Origin: Aquatica leii
Lineage: Eukaryota; Arthropoda; Insecta; Coleoptera; Lampyridae
Direction of reading: 5' to 3'
Length of the DNA: 64,000 nt
Assembly (NCBI GenBank): GCA_035610365.1
Contig: CM069438.1
Span: 49,038,837-49,102,836, forward strand
In this document: one piece after another, positions 32,280-46,664 of the stretch
Layout: the number at the start of each line of letters is the position of its first letter
Numbering within the stretch: position 1 is the stretch's first letter
Translations under genes and position numbers: made by a program
The notes under the pieces: generated by a model
What the model was told of the DNA's origin: nothing
What the model saw: the letters and a program-made list of their open reading frames with translations, nothing else
Database searches by the model: none

Positions 32280-32700
32280 CATAAATATTATAAGTTCACC
32301 AATAAGAATTACTCTAAAAGAAGTCAAACAAGTATGTACCAACTTAAAAAATTAAAGAGCGACTGGACCAGGAGGTATACCGGTGGAGCTAGTAAAACAT
32401 GGTACAGAGAAATTATACGAACACCTGAGGAAACTGTTTGAACAAGACTGGAAAACCTCTTATATATCCGCAATACACAAGAAAGGAAGTAGAGAAAATT
32501 GCGACAATTACCGAGGAATCGCTGTTACTAGCTCTGTTAGCAGAATATATGGAAAATACTAAAAAACAAAAAAGAAGAAAACCGAATATATGTGCACCAA
32601 TGGACAACACAAAATCTGATTCTGGAAAATGGTCATTATATTAAAGGGTGCGACGGATACAAATATTTAGGAATAGAAATAACGAGTGATGGAACGCTAG
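32280..32700 (+). pseudogene. RTE-type LINE reverse transcriptase, deleted core
   Basis: SPIRITLKEVKQVCTNLKN followed by ATGPGGIPVELVKHG is RT block 0-1. HKKGSRENCDNYRGIAVTSS is the KKG....NYRGI block. Sequence then jumps to GYKYLGIEITSDG, which lies downstream of the active site in intact elements, so roughly 150-200 residues with the catalytic aspartates are gone. Confidence 0.82.
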
Positions 32701-33004
32701 ATGTAGCAATTAAACACAAAAACATAAAAGGAAGAAAACCATCACATTAATGAACTCTGGTACAAAAACATATCTAAGAACAACAAAAAATTAATATATA
32801 ATACAATAATAAAGAGTATAATAACGTATAGCTCTAAGGTATGGCAAATTAAAGATAGATTGGCTAAGATGGTAAATGTCACAGAAATGGACTACTCAAA
32901 GAGGGAAAGAATTACAAATGAAAGAATACGAGGAATAATTATTTTTTCATGTTTGAAATATTGTAAATTTAATTTTTTTTATATTTGAAAAATGTTAATT
33001 AGCC

Positions 33005-33060
33005 CTGATGATGACTAAAAATTAGTTGAAACTGTCGGCAAAATTAATAAAAAAATAAAA
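33005..33060 (+). other. LINE 3' tail with CTGATGA-stem-GAAAC motif and A-rich repeat
   Basis: CTGATGA at 33005-33011, a 5-bp stem ACTAA/TTAGT (33014-33018 and 33022-33026), then GAAAC at 33028-33032 and TGTCGGC. An AATAAAAAAATAAAAAAG-type tail follows and marks the LINE 3' end. Confidence 0.6.
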
Positions 33061-33154
33061 AAGCTTAACCAAAACTTAATAAATTATTTAAAAATATATA
33101 TATTATTGGTTAATAATAAAATAACATATAATTACTTTTAGTTGGGGTAACCAT

Positions 33155-33173
33155 TTGTTGTTGTTGTTGTTGT
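33155..33173 (+). repeat. (TTG)n microsatellite
   Basis: Six consecutive TTG units. Confidence 0.9.
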
Positions 33174-33179
33174 AATTTG

Positions 33180-34679
33180 GTTTTAATTATTTATTGAATA
33201 ATTTATACATATGCAAAATATATAATAATAACAAAAAAACAAGATCCTAAAATGTGCCATAGTTTATAAGGATGAACAACAAATAAAATTGTGACATACG
33301 TATTAGAAAAAGGAAAAAGTTTTTTTAATACGTCAAAAAAAATGCTAATTAATTTTTTTTTTGTAAATTTATTGATCAACTTAAACTTTATATACCAAAC
33401 AAATGGCACAAATGCGTTTACATTATAACGTTTAAAAAAATTAATAATATCTTTGCAAATTATCTTTTATCGTAAATCGCAATGTTATTAAAATATAAAT
33501 CATAAAAGTTATAACTAGATTTTCCTTAAAGAAAACATAAAATTTCCCTAGGGTTTTCTATAAGTGTTAGAAAATTTGGTATTTATATAACGAACCTAAT
33601 CCATCAAACTTTTTTTTTGTAAACATTTTATATGGTGGTAAATATTTGGTTTAAAAACCAAATTATCTTGCGCGCAATAGTTTTGTATAAAAACTCGGGT
33701 AATATTTTATGCTTATTAAAAAGTTAAATGTTTTGCGAAGCTAAAAGAGCAAGCGGGATTAGATCCTTAATACAATGTGACGCTAAAATTGAATTTGAAA
33801 CACCTGAACTTATTTATGGCGTCTTCTAAGGGCCAAACTTGAATCATTTAATAACTAAACGTTGATGGTTCTTATTTTAGTTACTATAATGCATTTACGA
33901 AAGTTGTAACTCTACGTAAGCGATTTTAGAGAATTTTAATGATCGAAAAGAATATAAAATGAAAGTTGTGTTTTTTTCTTTACGCGGATTAACTCGAAGG
34001 AATTAAATTTAACGATGATGTGATAAGACCGTTTTTTAAAACAAAATTGACTTTAAAACTTTAAAAAATCGCATTAGACATTTTATATTAAGCATAAATA
34101 AACAACGTACCTGAATAGATGTTTTTAATCGCCGCTTTATAAAGTTATAAGCCTCTTTCATGTAACCACAAAATTATAAAGGGTAAAATCTCGTAAGTTT
34201 TAATAACGTTGCGCAGAATTTTGTGCAAATTTCTTCCTTTTGAACCATTTGCTACATGTTATTAATTTAGATTTTGTTGAGAACGAAATTATACGCGAGC
34301 GCGCGCACGTCCTTTTCGCACAAAATTTTTCAATTTGATATGAGATCTCAAACGGTGTTTACTAAATTATTTCGTGCTAAAGCTAAAACTAAAAACATTG
34401 TAAATTATTAATTCTTACCTTCTTGCACGAGAAAGGTAACGTGTACGTTTTCCGTTAGCAATTACAAGCACGAACCTGCTACGACATGTTTGCGAAAGTC
34501 AATAGAGATTCTTAGTCTAAAGTTTATACCGTCATTAATAGCATTATAAATTGTTAACCCAGTTTCTATCGAATTACTGTATATTGTGTTTAATATTTAA
34601 TTATTTAAAAAGATTAGGCTGAAGTAATGCAAACTAAGTTAAAATTGGTGAATAGTAAATCATTTTACAAATTTTAAAT
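33180..34679. other. No recognisable feature
   Basis: AT-rich sequence between the LINE tail and the satellite array. No coding or repeat signal seen. Confidence 0.4.
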
Positions 34680-36999
34680 TGAGTTTAATGTTGAATATTT
34701 TTGGTGATTGAAAATAAACAATACCAATTTTTTTCTTATCGATTTGACAGTTTTCATATCAAACTGAAAAACTTTAAAGGTGGAGAATAAATAATGAAGA
34801 AAAAAAAAAGATTGGAAATAATTTTCTCTGCTAAAAAAGTTTTGCATAGAAAACAAAAAGTGAAGTAAATCAAAAAGTGACAAAACACAACTTTTTTAAA
34901 AAAATTGATAGTATTTACTTGATAGAAGAGAAGATAATAAAAAACGTGCGTGAGTGAAGTGAAAAAATTGAAAAAAACTACAGAAAATCGAAAAGCAGAT
35001 TTTTTCACTTCACTTCAATCAAAATAGAATTGACATATCAAATAAAATTAAATATTTTTGAGACATTAAAAAAGAAAAAGAAGAATTTGTAAATTTATTG
35101 CAAATAAATTAATTAATAAAAAGGTCGTGTTAAAGAAAAGTGAAAAGTGCAGAAATTAAAAAGATGTGAAGAAAACGGAAACGCTTTCAGTCACAATTAA
35201 AAACCTTAAAAAACTTGCGAAATAAAAGCAAGTAATTTTTCTTTTTAATTTGAAGTTTTTGATAAAACATTTAAATAAGAGGAGAACAAAAAAATTCAAA
35301 AGTACCATCAATCCCTACTCTTTTTTCACAAAATTTAAAGTCAATTTTAGTCTCCATTTTTTTTGTGACTGAGAATAATATAAAACAACTTTTTTTTATC
35401 AATTTGACGGTTTTAATACAAAACTGAAAACAGTAATGAATAAACGCTACCATTCAAACAGTAAAAGGCAAATAAATAAAAAAAAATTAAACGAAACATT
35501 TAAAAGTAACGGATAGGTTTTTAATTATTAATTAATTATTAATCATTAATACAAAAAAGTTTAATTTAATAAAATTTAAACAAAACATGAAGAAAAATGA
35601 AAAACAGAAAGTGAAGAAAACAAGTTGTCAAACGCTATTTTTTTTTAAAAACAAACTAATAAAATGTAATTTATAAAAGAACAAAAATAAAAATTGATTT
35701 ATTAACTAGAAAAAAAAACCAATATGCCATCGAATAATTATTTATTATTAAATCGAACAAACTTTATGATGAACAACTTAAAATAATAGATCCAAAAGGA
35801 TGAGAAAAAAAATGGTTTTGTGTTATACAAAAGTTTTTCACAAAAAGTGAAGAAAACCAAAAAGCTCTCAAGCACAAATTTTTTAATATAAATTGATAGA
35901 AGACAGCAAAACTGAAAAAAATTATTTATTGACTAGAAAATTAGAGTGAAGCAAAGAGTACTGAAAACTGAAACGTCATCGATTGCAATTTGTTACAATT
36001 TAAATTTAACGTAAAAGGTGATATAGGTTTAAAAAAAAATTTAAGAAAAAACCGATATGCCATAGATTAATTATTTATTATTAAATCGAACAAACTTTAT
36101 TAAGAAAAACTTAAAATAATAGATGAAGAAAGATGACGAAAAAAGAAATAGTCTTGTTCTATACTAAAGTTTTTTACAAAAGAACAGAATATGAAGAAAA
36201 CCGAAAAGCTCTCAAATACAATTTTTTAATAGAGATCGATATAATGTAATTTATAGATAAAAAGAAAAATAAAAATTGATTTATTGACTAGAATTATTGG
36301 AGTTAACCAAAAATTAAGAAAAGAGTACTGAAAACAGAGACGTCATCGATTACAATTTGTTATTATCTGAACTTAACGTAAAAGGTGATATAGGTCTACA
36401 AAAAAAATTTCTAAACAAATACGATATGCCATTGATTAATTATTTATTATTAAATGTAACAAACGTTATTGTGAAAAACTTAAGATAATGGATGCAAAAG
36501 GATGAGAAAAAAAATGGTTATATCTTATACAAAAGTTTTTCACAAAAAAACAGAAAGTGAAAAAAACCAAAAAGCTCTCAAACACAATTTTTTAACATAA
36601 ATTGATAGAAAACAGCAAAATGAAAAAAATTGATTTATTGACTAGAAAATTAGAGTGAAGTAAAGAGTACTGAAAACTGAAACGTCATCGATTGCAATTT
36701 GTTTACTATTTAAATTTAACGTAAAAGGTGATAAAGGTTTAAAAATTTAAGAAAAACCGATATGCCATAGATTAATTATTTATTATTAAATCGAACAAAC
36801 TTTATTAAGAAAAACTTAAAATAATAGATGAAGAAAGATGACGAAAAAAGAATTAGTTTTGTTCTATACTAAAGTTTTTTACAAAAGAACAGAATATGAA
36901 GAAAACCAAAAAGCTATTGATAGAATGTAGTTTATAAAAGACAATAATTAATTATATATTACTAAATCAAACAAACCTTTTCTGAAAAACTGAAATAAT

Positions 37000-39060
37000 A
37001 GATCAAGAAAGATGACGAAAAAAGAAATAGTTTTGTCTTACAAAAGTTTCTCTCAAAAGAATAGGACGTGCAAAAAACCAAAAAGCTGTCAAACACAATT
37101 TTTTAACATAAACTGATAGTATGTAATTTATAGAAGACAAGAAAAATAAAAAATTGATTTATTGACTAGAATTATTGGAGTAAAGCAAAAAATTAAAAAA
37201 AGGGTACTGAAAACTGAGATGTCATCGATTACAATTTGTTACTATAACGTAAAAGATGATATAGGTTTGAAATAATTTTTTTAAACAAAAAACCGTTATG
37301 ACATCGAATAATTATTTATTATTAAATTGAACAAACCTTATTGTAAAAAAATTAAAATAATAGATGAAGAAAATTGACGAAAAAAAATAGTTTTTCTTAT
37401 ACAAAAGTTTCTCACGAAAGAATAGGACGTGCAAAAAGCAAAAAAGCTGTCAAACACAATTTTTTAACATAAACTGATAGTATGTAATTTATAGAAGACA
37501 AGAAAAATAAAAAATTGATTTATTGACTAGAATTATTGAAGTAAACCAAAAAATTAAAAAAAGGGTACTGAAAACTGAGATGTCATCGATTACAATTTGT
37601 TACTATAACGTAAAAGATGATATAGGTTTGAAATAATTTTTTTTAACAAAAAACCGTTATGACATCGAATAATTATTTATTATTAAATTGAACAAACCTT
37701 ATTGTAAAAAAATTAAAACAATAGATGAAGAAAATTGACGAAAAAAAATAGTTTTTCTTATACAAAAGTTTCTCACGAAAGAATAGGACGTGCAAAAAGC
37801 AAAAAAGCTGTCAAACACAATTTTTTAACATAAATTGATAGTATCTAATTCATAGAAGACAAGAAAAACAAAAAAATGATTTATTGACTAGAATTATTGG
37901 AGTAAACCAAAAAATTAAAAAAAGGGTACTGAAAACTGAGATGTCATCGATTACAATTTGTTACTATAACGTAAAAGATGATATAGGTTTGAAATAATTT
38001 TTTAAACAAAACCGTTATGACATCGAATAATTATTTATTATTAAATTGAACAAACTTTATTGTAAAAAATTAAAATAATAGATCAAGAAAATTGACGAAA
38101 AAAGTAGTTTTCCTTATACAAAAGTTTCTCACGAAAGAATAGGACGTGCAAAAAGCAAAAAAGCTGTCATACACAATTTTTTAACATAAATTGATAGTAT
38201 GTAATTTATAGAAGACAAGAAAAATTAAAAATTGATTTATGGACTAGAATTATTGGAGTGAACCAAAAAATTAAAAAAAGGGTACTGAAAACTGAGATGT
38301 CATCGATTACAATTTGTTACTATAACGTCAAAGATGATATAGGTTTGAAATAATTTTTTTAAACAAAAAACCGTTATGACATCGAATAATTATTTATTAT
38401 TAAATTGAACAAACCTTATTGTAAAAAATTAAAATAATAGATTAAGAAAATTGACGAAAAAATAGTTTTTCTTATACAAAGTTTCTCACGAAAGAATAGG
38501 ACGTGCAAAGCAAAAAGCTGTCATACACAATTTTTTAACATAAATTGATAGTATGTAATTTATAGAAGACAAGAAAAAATTAAAAATTGATTTATTGACT
38601 AGAATTATTGGAGTGAACCAAAAATTAAAAAAGGGTACTGAAAACTGAGATGTCATCGATTACAATTTGTTACTATAACGTCAAAGATGATATACGTTTG
38701 AAATAATTTTTTTAAACAAAAAACCGTTATGACATCGAATAATTATTTATTATTAAATTGAACAAACCTTATTGTAAAAAAATTAAAATAATAGATGAAG
38801 AAAATTGACGAAAAAAAAATAGTTTTTCTTATACAAAAGTTTCTCACGAAAGAATAGGACGTGCAAAAGCAAAAGCTGTCATACACAATTTTTTAACATA
38901 AATTGATAGTATGTAATTCATAGAAGGCAAGAAAAATAAAAATTGATTTATTGACTAGAATTATTGAGTCAACCAAAAATTAAAAAAGAGTACTGAAAAC
39001 TCAGACGTCATCGATTACAATTTGTAACTATCTGAAATTTTTCTGAACGAATAAACGATA
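37000..39060. repeat. Most homogeneous core of the satellite array
   Basis: Five to six consecutive monomers with mostly single-base differences, against clearly larger divergence outside. It suggests recent local amplification in the array centre. Confidence 0.8.
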
Positions 39061-40259
39061 TGCCATTAATTAATTATTTATAATTAAATGTAACAAACTT
39101 TATTGTGAACAACTTAAAATAATTAATGAAGACAGATAAAAAAAGTAGTTTTGTATTATACAAAAGTTTTTCACAAAAAGCAGGATGTGAGGAAAACCAA
39201 AAAGCCCCAAACACAATTTTTTAATATAAATTGATACAATGTAATTTATTAAAGACAAAAAAAATTAAAAAATTAATTTATTGACTCTTACTATTATTAC
39301 TATTTAAACTTAACGTAAAAGGTGATATAGGTTAAAAAAAATTATTTTTTTTAACAAAAAACCGATATGCTATCTATTAATTATGTATTATTAAATAGAA
39401 CAAACTTTATTGTAAAAAAATTAAAAAAAATAGATGAAGAAAGATGAAAAAAAGAAATAGTTTTTTTTTTATACAAAAGTTTTGTTACAAAAGAACAAGA
39501 CGTGTAGAAAACCGATAAAACCTCAAACAAAATTTTATAAATATAAATTGATAAAATGTATTTTATAGAAGACTAAAAAAAGGAAAAAGCTGATTTATTG
39601 ACTAGAATTATTGGAGTGTACCACAAAATAAAAAAAGAAATACTGAAAACTGAGACTTCATTGATTACAATTTGTTACTATTTACACTTAACGTAAAGAT
39701 GATATAGGTCCAAAAAAAATTTGTTTTAACGAAAAACCAGTACGCTATTGATTAATTATTTATTATTAAATTATTTAAAAAACAAACATTATTGTGAAAG
39801 GCTTAAAACAATAGATGAAGAAAGATGAGAAAAAAAAGAAATAGTTTTGTCTTATACCAAAGTTTTTCACGAAAGAGCAAGATGTGAAGAAAGTCGAAAA
39901 AAGTAAGATGAGAAACAGTTTTGTTTTATATAAAAGTTTTGCAAAAAAAAACAGAAAGTGAAGAAAAGTACAGTTGTCAAACACATTTTTTTAAATAAAT
40001 TAGTAGAATGTAATTTATAGAAGACAACAAAAATTAAAAAATTGATTTATTGCCAATTAGAGTGAGATAAAAAAAGGGTGCTTTATGCTCATTTATAATT
40101 TTTTACCATTTAAACTTAACGTAAAAAGTGATATAGGTTTTTAAAAAAAATTAATAAAAAACCGACATGCCATCGATTCATGATTTATTATTGATTAGAA
40201 CAACTTTATTGTGATAAACTTAAATTAATAGATGAAGAAAGATGAAAAGAAGGAAATGG

Positions 40260-42360
40260 TTTTGTCATATACAAAAGTTTTTCACAAAAGAACAGAATAT
40301 GAAGAAAACCAAAAAGCTCTCATACACAAATTTTTTAATATAAATTGATAGAATGTAGTTTATAAAAGACAACAATTAATTATATATTATTAAATCGAAC
40401 AAACTTTTTTCTAAAAAACTGAAATAATAGATGAAGAAAGATGACGAAAAAAAGAAATAGTTTTGTCTTATACAAAAGTTTTTCTCGAAAGAATAGGACT
40501 TGCAAAAAGCCAAAAAGCTGTCGAACACATTTTTTTACATTAATTGATAGTATGTAATTTATAGAAGACAAGAAAAAAATTATTTATTGACTTGAATTAT
40601 TGGAGTGAACCAAAAATTGAAAAAAGAGTACTGAAAACTGAGATGTCATCGATTACAATTTGTTACTGTAAGGTGAAAGATGATATAGGTTTAAAATATT
40701 TTTTTAAACAAGTAAACGATATGCCATTGATTAATTATTTATTATTAAATGTAACAAACTTTATTGTGAAAAACTTAAAATAATGGATGAAGAAAGATGA
40801 AAAAAAGAAATAGTTTTGTTCTATACTAAAGTTTTTCACGAAAGAACAGAATATGAAGAAAACCAAAAAGCTCTCATACACAAATTTTTTAATATAAATT
40901 GTTAGAATGTAGTTTATAAAAAACAACAATTATTTATATATTATTAAATGGAACAAACTTTTTTCTAAAAAACTGAAATAATAGATGAAGAAAGATGACG
41001 AATAAAGAAATAGTTTTCTTTTATACAAATGTTTCTCCCGAAAGAATAGGACTTGCAAAAAGCCAAAAAGCTGTCAAACACAATTTTTTTACATAAATTG
41101 ATGGTATGTAATTTATAGACAAGAAAAAAAAGATTATTTATTGACTTAAATTATTGGACTGAACCAAAAAATTGAAAAAAAGAATACTGAAAACTGAGTT
41201 GTCATGGATTACAATTTGTTACTGTAACTTGAAAGATGATATAGGTTTGAAATAATTTTTTTAAACAAATAAACGATATGCCATTGATTAATTATTTATT
41301 ATTAAATGTAATAAACTTTATTGTAAAAACTTAAAATAATAGATGAAGAAAGATGAAAAAAAGAAATAGTTTTGTTCTATACTAAAGTTTTTCACGAAAG
41401 AACAGAATATGAAGAAAACCAAAAAGCTCTCATACACAATTTTTTTAATATAAATTGATAGAATATAGTTTATAAAAAACAACAATTATTTATATATTAT
41501 TAAATCGAACAAACTTTTTTTCTAAAAAACTGAAATAATAGATGAAGAACGATGACGAATAAAGAAATCGTTTTCTCTTACACAAAAGTTTCTCACGAAA
41601 GAATAGGACGTGCAAAAAGCCAAAAAGCTGTCAAACACAATTTTTTTACATAAATTGATAGTATGTAATTTATAGAAGACAAAATAAAAATAAAAAAAAA
41701 TATTTATTGACTTGAATTATTGGAGTGAACCAAAAAATTGAAAAAAAGAGTACTGAAAACTGAAATGTCATCGATTACTATAACGTGAAAGATGATATCG
41801 GTTTGAAATAATTTTTTTAAACAAATAAACGATATGCTATTGATTAATTATTTATTATTAAATATAACAAACTTTATTGTGAAAAACTTAAAATAATAGA
41901 TGAAGAAAGATGAAAAAAAGAAATAGTTTTGTTCTATACTAAAGTTTTTCACGAAAGAACAGAATATGAAGTAAACCAAAAAGCTTACATACACAATTTT
42001 TTTAATATAAATTGATAGAATGTAGTTTATAAAAGACAACAATTAATTATATATTATTAAATCGAACAAACTTTTTTCTAAAAAACTGAAATAATAGATG
42101 AAGAAAGATGACGAAAAAAGAAATAGTTTGTCTTATACAAAAGTTTCTCTCGAAAGAATAGGACGTGCAAAAAGCCAAAAAGCTGTCAAACACAATTTTT
42201 TAACATAAATTGATAGTATGTAATTTATAGAAGACAAGAAAAATAAAAAAATTGACTTATTGACTAGAATTATTGGAGTAAACCAAAAAATTAAAAAAAA
42301 GAGTACTGAAAATTGAGACGTCATCGATTACAATTTGTTACTATCTAAACTTAACGTAAA
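40260..42360. repeat. Higher-order repeat, period 554-557 bp
   Basis: Each unit combines one full monomer with about 200 bp of a second type (recognised by CAGAATATGAAG and TGTAGTTTATAAAA). About four units. Confidence 0.8.
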
Positions 42361-44390
42361 AGGTGATATAGGTCTACAACAATTTTTTTCTAAACAAATA
42401 AACGATATGTCATTGAATAATTATTTATTATTAAATGTAACAAACTTTATTGTGAACAACTTAAAATAATTAATGAAGACAGATAAGAAAAAACAGTAAT
42501 TTTGTATTATACAAAAGTTTTTCACAAAAAATAGGATGTGAAGAAGATTAAAAAGCTCTCAAACACAATTTTTTAATATAAATTGATACAATGCAATTTA
42601 TAAAAGACAAAAAAAATAAAAAAATTGATTTATTGACTATAGAGTATATAGTATAGGTTTACAAAAAAAAAAATTTAACAAAAAACCAATATGCGATCGA
42701 TTAATTATGTATTATTAAATAGAACAAACTTCATTGTGAACAACTTAAAAAAATAGATGAAGAAAGATGGGGAAAAAAGAAATAGTTTTGTCTTATACAA
42801 AAGTTTTTTTTACAAAAGAACAAGACTTGTAGAAAACCAACAAGCTCTCAATTTTCAATATAAATTGATAAAATGTATTTTATAAAAAAAAAGGAAAAAG
42901 TTGATTTATTGACTAGAATTATTGAAGTGAACCAAAAAATTAAAAAAAATACTGAAAACTGAGACTTCATTGATTACAATTTGTTACTATTTACACTTAA
43001 CGTAAAAGATGATATAGGTCTAAAAAAAATGTTTTTAACAAAAAGCCGATATGTTATTGATTAACTATTTATTATTAAATAGAACAAACATTATTGTGAA
43101 AAACTTAAAACAATAGATGAAAAAAAAGGAATAGTTTTGTCTTATACCAAAGTTTTTCACGAAAGAACAAGATGTGAAGAAAACCAAAAAACTTTCAAAC
43201 AGATAGAATGTAATTTACAGAAGACAAGAAAAATAAAAAAATGTATATTGATTAGAATTATTAAACTGAACCAAAAAATTAAAAAAAAAACGTACTAAAA
43301 CACAAACGTCATCGATTACAACCTGTTACTATTTAAACTTAACGTAGAAGGTGATTTAAAAATTTTTTTTTAAATAAAAAACCAATATGCCATCGATTAA
43401 TTATTTATTATTAAATAGAACAAACTTTATTGTGAAAAACGTAAAGTAATAGATTAAGAAGGATTAGAAAAGAAAGAAATAGTTTTGTCATATAAAAAAA
43501 ACTGAAAAAATTTATTTATTAACTGGAAAATTGAAGTCAAGTACAAAAATTAAAAAACGATGAGTACTGGAAATTATAATTACAATTTATTTTAAGAAAT
43601 CTTTAAAAAAATTTAAAAAAAATGAACGTATTAAATAAAATGAAAAATAAACTTAAGGAAAAAATAAAAAAACTGTGAATTGATAGAGAAAAGTAAACAA
43701 TACCAATTTTTTCTTTTCAATTTGACGGGTTTGATACAAAATTGGAAACAAAATTATATAAAAAATAAGTGCTACCGTTTAAACTTAACGTAAAAATGAA
43801 GAAAGTTAAAAATATTCAAAAACAACATTAAAAACAGATAGGTCATCGAATAAACATTAATTAATAAATAGAAGAACTTTATTTTAAAAAATGAAAATAA
43901 TAGATGAAGAAACAGAGAAAAAGGAAATAATTTTACAAGAAAAATCAGAGAGTTGATAAACCAAAAGTTGTCAAATCAATTTTTAAATTGATAGAATATA
44001 CTTTAAAGAAGACAAGAAAATGAAAATAGATTTATTTAACAAAAATTGAAGCGAAGTAAAAAAATTTAAATAAGACGGGTACTAAAAACTGAGACGTCTT
44101 CGATTACGATTTATTTTAGGAAATTTTAAAATCAAGAAAATGAGAAACATATTTTTTTGCAAAACTGAAAATTTCTATTAAAAAAAAATAAAAATAAAAT
44201 GAACGTATTAAATAAAATGAAAAGTAAAAACGGAAGAAAAAAATTAACAATACCATTTTTTCTTTTCAATTTGAAGGGTTTGATACCAAACTAAAAAAAA
44301 ATTATGTAAAAAACAAGTGCTACCGTTTAAACTTGAAGAAAGTTAAAAACTTAAAATAATAGATAAAGAAAGATGAAAAAAGTTTTGGTT

Positions 44391-45480
44391 TTTACTTTTT
44401 TTGCAGCTGTAGGCATCTAAAATTGCAACGTTTTGTAGAGCCCATAATAGGTAAATTATCGCCTTCATTTTGAAGTTTTGGTTTTTTTGATGTAGGTAGC
44501 CTTAAAAATTTTGGTAATTTTTTTTTAACGTTTTCATTAACACAATCAAATCTTCTGCTATTTTGCTTAGGAATAGAAGGAATAAAGTTTTTGTGCGTCT
44601 TACATCATCGTACAGAATGAGCATTTTGCAGCTATCATGAAGAGTTTGAAAAAAACTTTTTTTTTACTACTTAATTAAACTTTTGTCAAAGTCGTAAAAG
44701 CTAGCAAATTTTTAACAATATTATTATACGATCTTTAGTTATCGTGGTTTTTTTATTAAGATTATAAGCGACTTTTGACTTAGACCGCGATCGTATTCGA
44801 ACACTTAGAATTTATAGGTTTAGGTGAGTCAAATAAGAAGTTGAACTTGATTTTTAAAGTTTTGTTTATGAACCTAAATAAACTGACGTTTCTGAAAGAC
44901 ATTGCAGTTTGCTAATTGTCATTGATGAAAAATGTATTAGCGGTGGGGTTTTATAAGAGGGGCAATTTACTTCCTTTTCTTCTACAGCTTTGCGTATTAG
45001 AGGGATTAGAAAAGACAACTTTTAGCGTGCGTCTTGTATTCCACACGTCTTTAATCATTGCTGATTTTGTAACTGCGGTGTTTGCAGTCAGTTATATGTT
45101 TTTTCACTTTAATTTTAATTGAGCGTTCTGTTTGTTTTACATAACTTGATGCACAAGTTTTAAAACCCCTTGTTTACCTTTTTCAAATCTAAACCAATTG
45201 CTCAACGTATCTTTGGCCGTAAAAATAGTTTTGATGTTATGTTTCTTTAGAATATTGTTTTATTTTATCTGTAGAACTCATACAGTACGGTTAATAAGCG
45301 GTACTACTGATGGGCGGTACATTATTTTTGACGTTTGGCTGTTCTCACTAATGTCTTTCGAATTTTCTTCATTTTTTGTCCAATTTGACGTATGGACCTT
45401 TTTCTTTCCGTAGATTTTTGTTAACCGACACTTGTATAGCTTTTTTGCTGTAGTATGTAAAACAGTTGCTTTCTGTACTG
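44391..45480. other. Unrecognised sequence
   Basis: Two plus-strand frames (44916-45122 and 45198-45413) and their minus-strand counterparts lack known motifs. No repeat partner in the window. Confidence 0.3.
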
Positions 45481-46536
45481 TGTTACGAGAATTTACCCGT
45501 AACTAATGCTAATCATATAGTAATTTAAAAAGGCGCCAAAACGGTCGGAAACTATTAATGGAAGATACAGTTTAAATGTAACAAAACAAAAAAAAAGAAA
45601 GAGAGGTTAAAAAGTAGAAGCAATGTAGAATTACATAGATGCTATGAATTAAGAGTTTGTTGATAAATATCACAAACAAAAATTGTTGATACAAGCCCTT
45701 TAGGTTGTGCAACACTTTGTACATAAAATTAAACTTGTTGGCTTAACTTTTACATTCTAAAGGAACAAACTTGCACTGGTGAATATATCTCGGTATTAAG
45801 CGAAACAGGGTTCACCATTTAATAATATATTACATAAAAAGGTTTTATATTAAATTGTGACAATAAACATCATATGTACGTACAGTCGTGTGTACAATCG
45901 ACTGACAACGCAGATAAAAGAAAGTTTAAATACAAAACAAGATTTTTTGTGGCCTGAAGTATGCGGTTAACTAACTATACCTTTAACAAAATTTCCTAAA
46001 ATTTGGTGCAAATTGAATTATTACGTACATATGGCGTTATCACAAATAAATTCCTTAAGTTTATACGATCTATGAAAAAAAAAACAACAAACGCGTTAAG
46101 GCAAATTAGTACAGTACGGCAAACGGGCCTTGCAATTCGTTTGTAATTGTAGTAATTGAAACCATTGTTTCAATATCTTTAATTATCGTGGTTCGAATAC
46201 ACATCCAGCACAATTTTTGAAGATTTTGTTAATTGTGTCGTTATCATATGAGTTTTCCGGTAAGAAAGAATAGGTGTTAGAATCTTAGCATTATATAGAA
46301 CACGTGTCGGTAGCCAAAGTTGCTAAAAGTAAAATAGAACAATTAAATTGCGGCGTAAAATGATACTGTACCTCGATAAATTCTTCAAAACCAACGCATC
46401 TTAAACCGTCATTCAGTATTCCAAATCGGCGTGAATTATTTAAGATATTTAATAATGGAAAACCGCATAGGCTTTACGTTAGCACATGCGTCTGACTCTC
46501 GTTTCACACAAAAATGGTCGATTAAATAATGTAACA
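45481..46536. mobile_element. Repeat A4, diverged LTR-like copy
   Basis: Begins TGTTACGAGA and ends AATAATGTAACA, giving complementary TGTTAC/GTAACA ends, 1056 bp. Similar to A1 over AAAAAGGCGCCAAAACG, GGCTTAACTTTTACATT and the TGGCGTTATCACAA block, but clearly older. Flanks ACTG and ATAT do not match. GGCGCCA at 45532-45538. Confidence 0.55.
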
Positions 46537-46664
46537 ATATATGTCGCAAGCACAACGATGTAAAAAGTACCTTCCGAGACAGAATTCATATAGTACGAAA
46601 ACCACATCAAAATATTTTTAACATAACAACTGGATGCTGGTGGGATTTGGCGTGTCTATATAAG

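Larger units (their letters stand above)
31043..33060 (+). mobile_element. RTE-type LINE remnant with internal deletion
   Basis: A non-LTR retrotransposon in plus orientation: a GC-richer leader (31043-31370), endonuclease (31375-31790), linker (31800-32240), a partial RT (32280-32560), an RT C-terminal scrap (32640-32700) and a tail ending in A-rich repeats at 33040-33060. The leader and the NDNGNRL endonuclease block suggest the RTE or a nearby clade. About half the RT, including the catalytic (F/Y)ADD box, has been deleted. Confidence 0.78.
34680..44390. repeat. Satellite array, about 9.7 kb, monomer 353-361 bp with higher-order organisation
   Basis: A landmark, GTACTGAAAACTGAGATGTC, recurs at 37204, 37565, 37926, 38282, 38635 and (variant) 38990, so successive monomers measure 361, 361, 356, 353 and 355 bp. 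Other fixed blocks per monomer are ATTATTTATTATTAAAT, AATAGATGAAGAAA, AGTTT(C/T)TCACGAAAGAA and GATTTATTGACTAGAATT. From about 40260 to 42360 the period rises to 554-557 bp (CAGAATAT at 40293, 40847, 41403, 41960) because a partial unit is added, giving a higher-order repeat. Edges at 34680-35500 and 43480-44390 hold diverged relatives sharing CAATTTGA(C/A)GG(G/T)TTTGATAC. The short open frames in the array are not genes. Confidence 0.93.

Noticed and set aside
34754-35008. Phe-rich minus frames in the satellite (also 39775, 40735, 41848)
   Set aside because: They repeat with the monomers and are by-products of A-rich tandem DNA.
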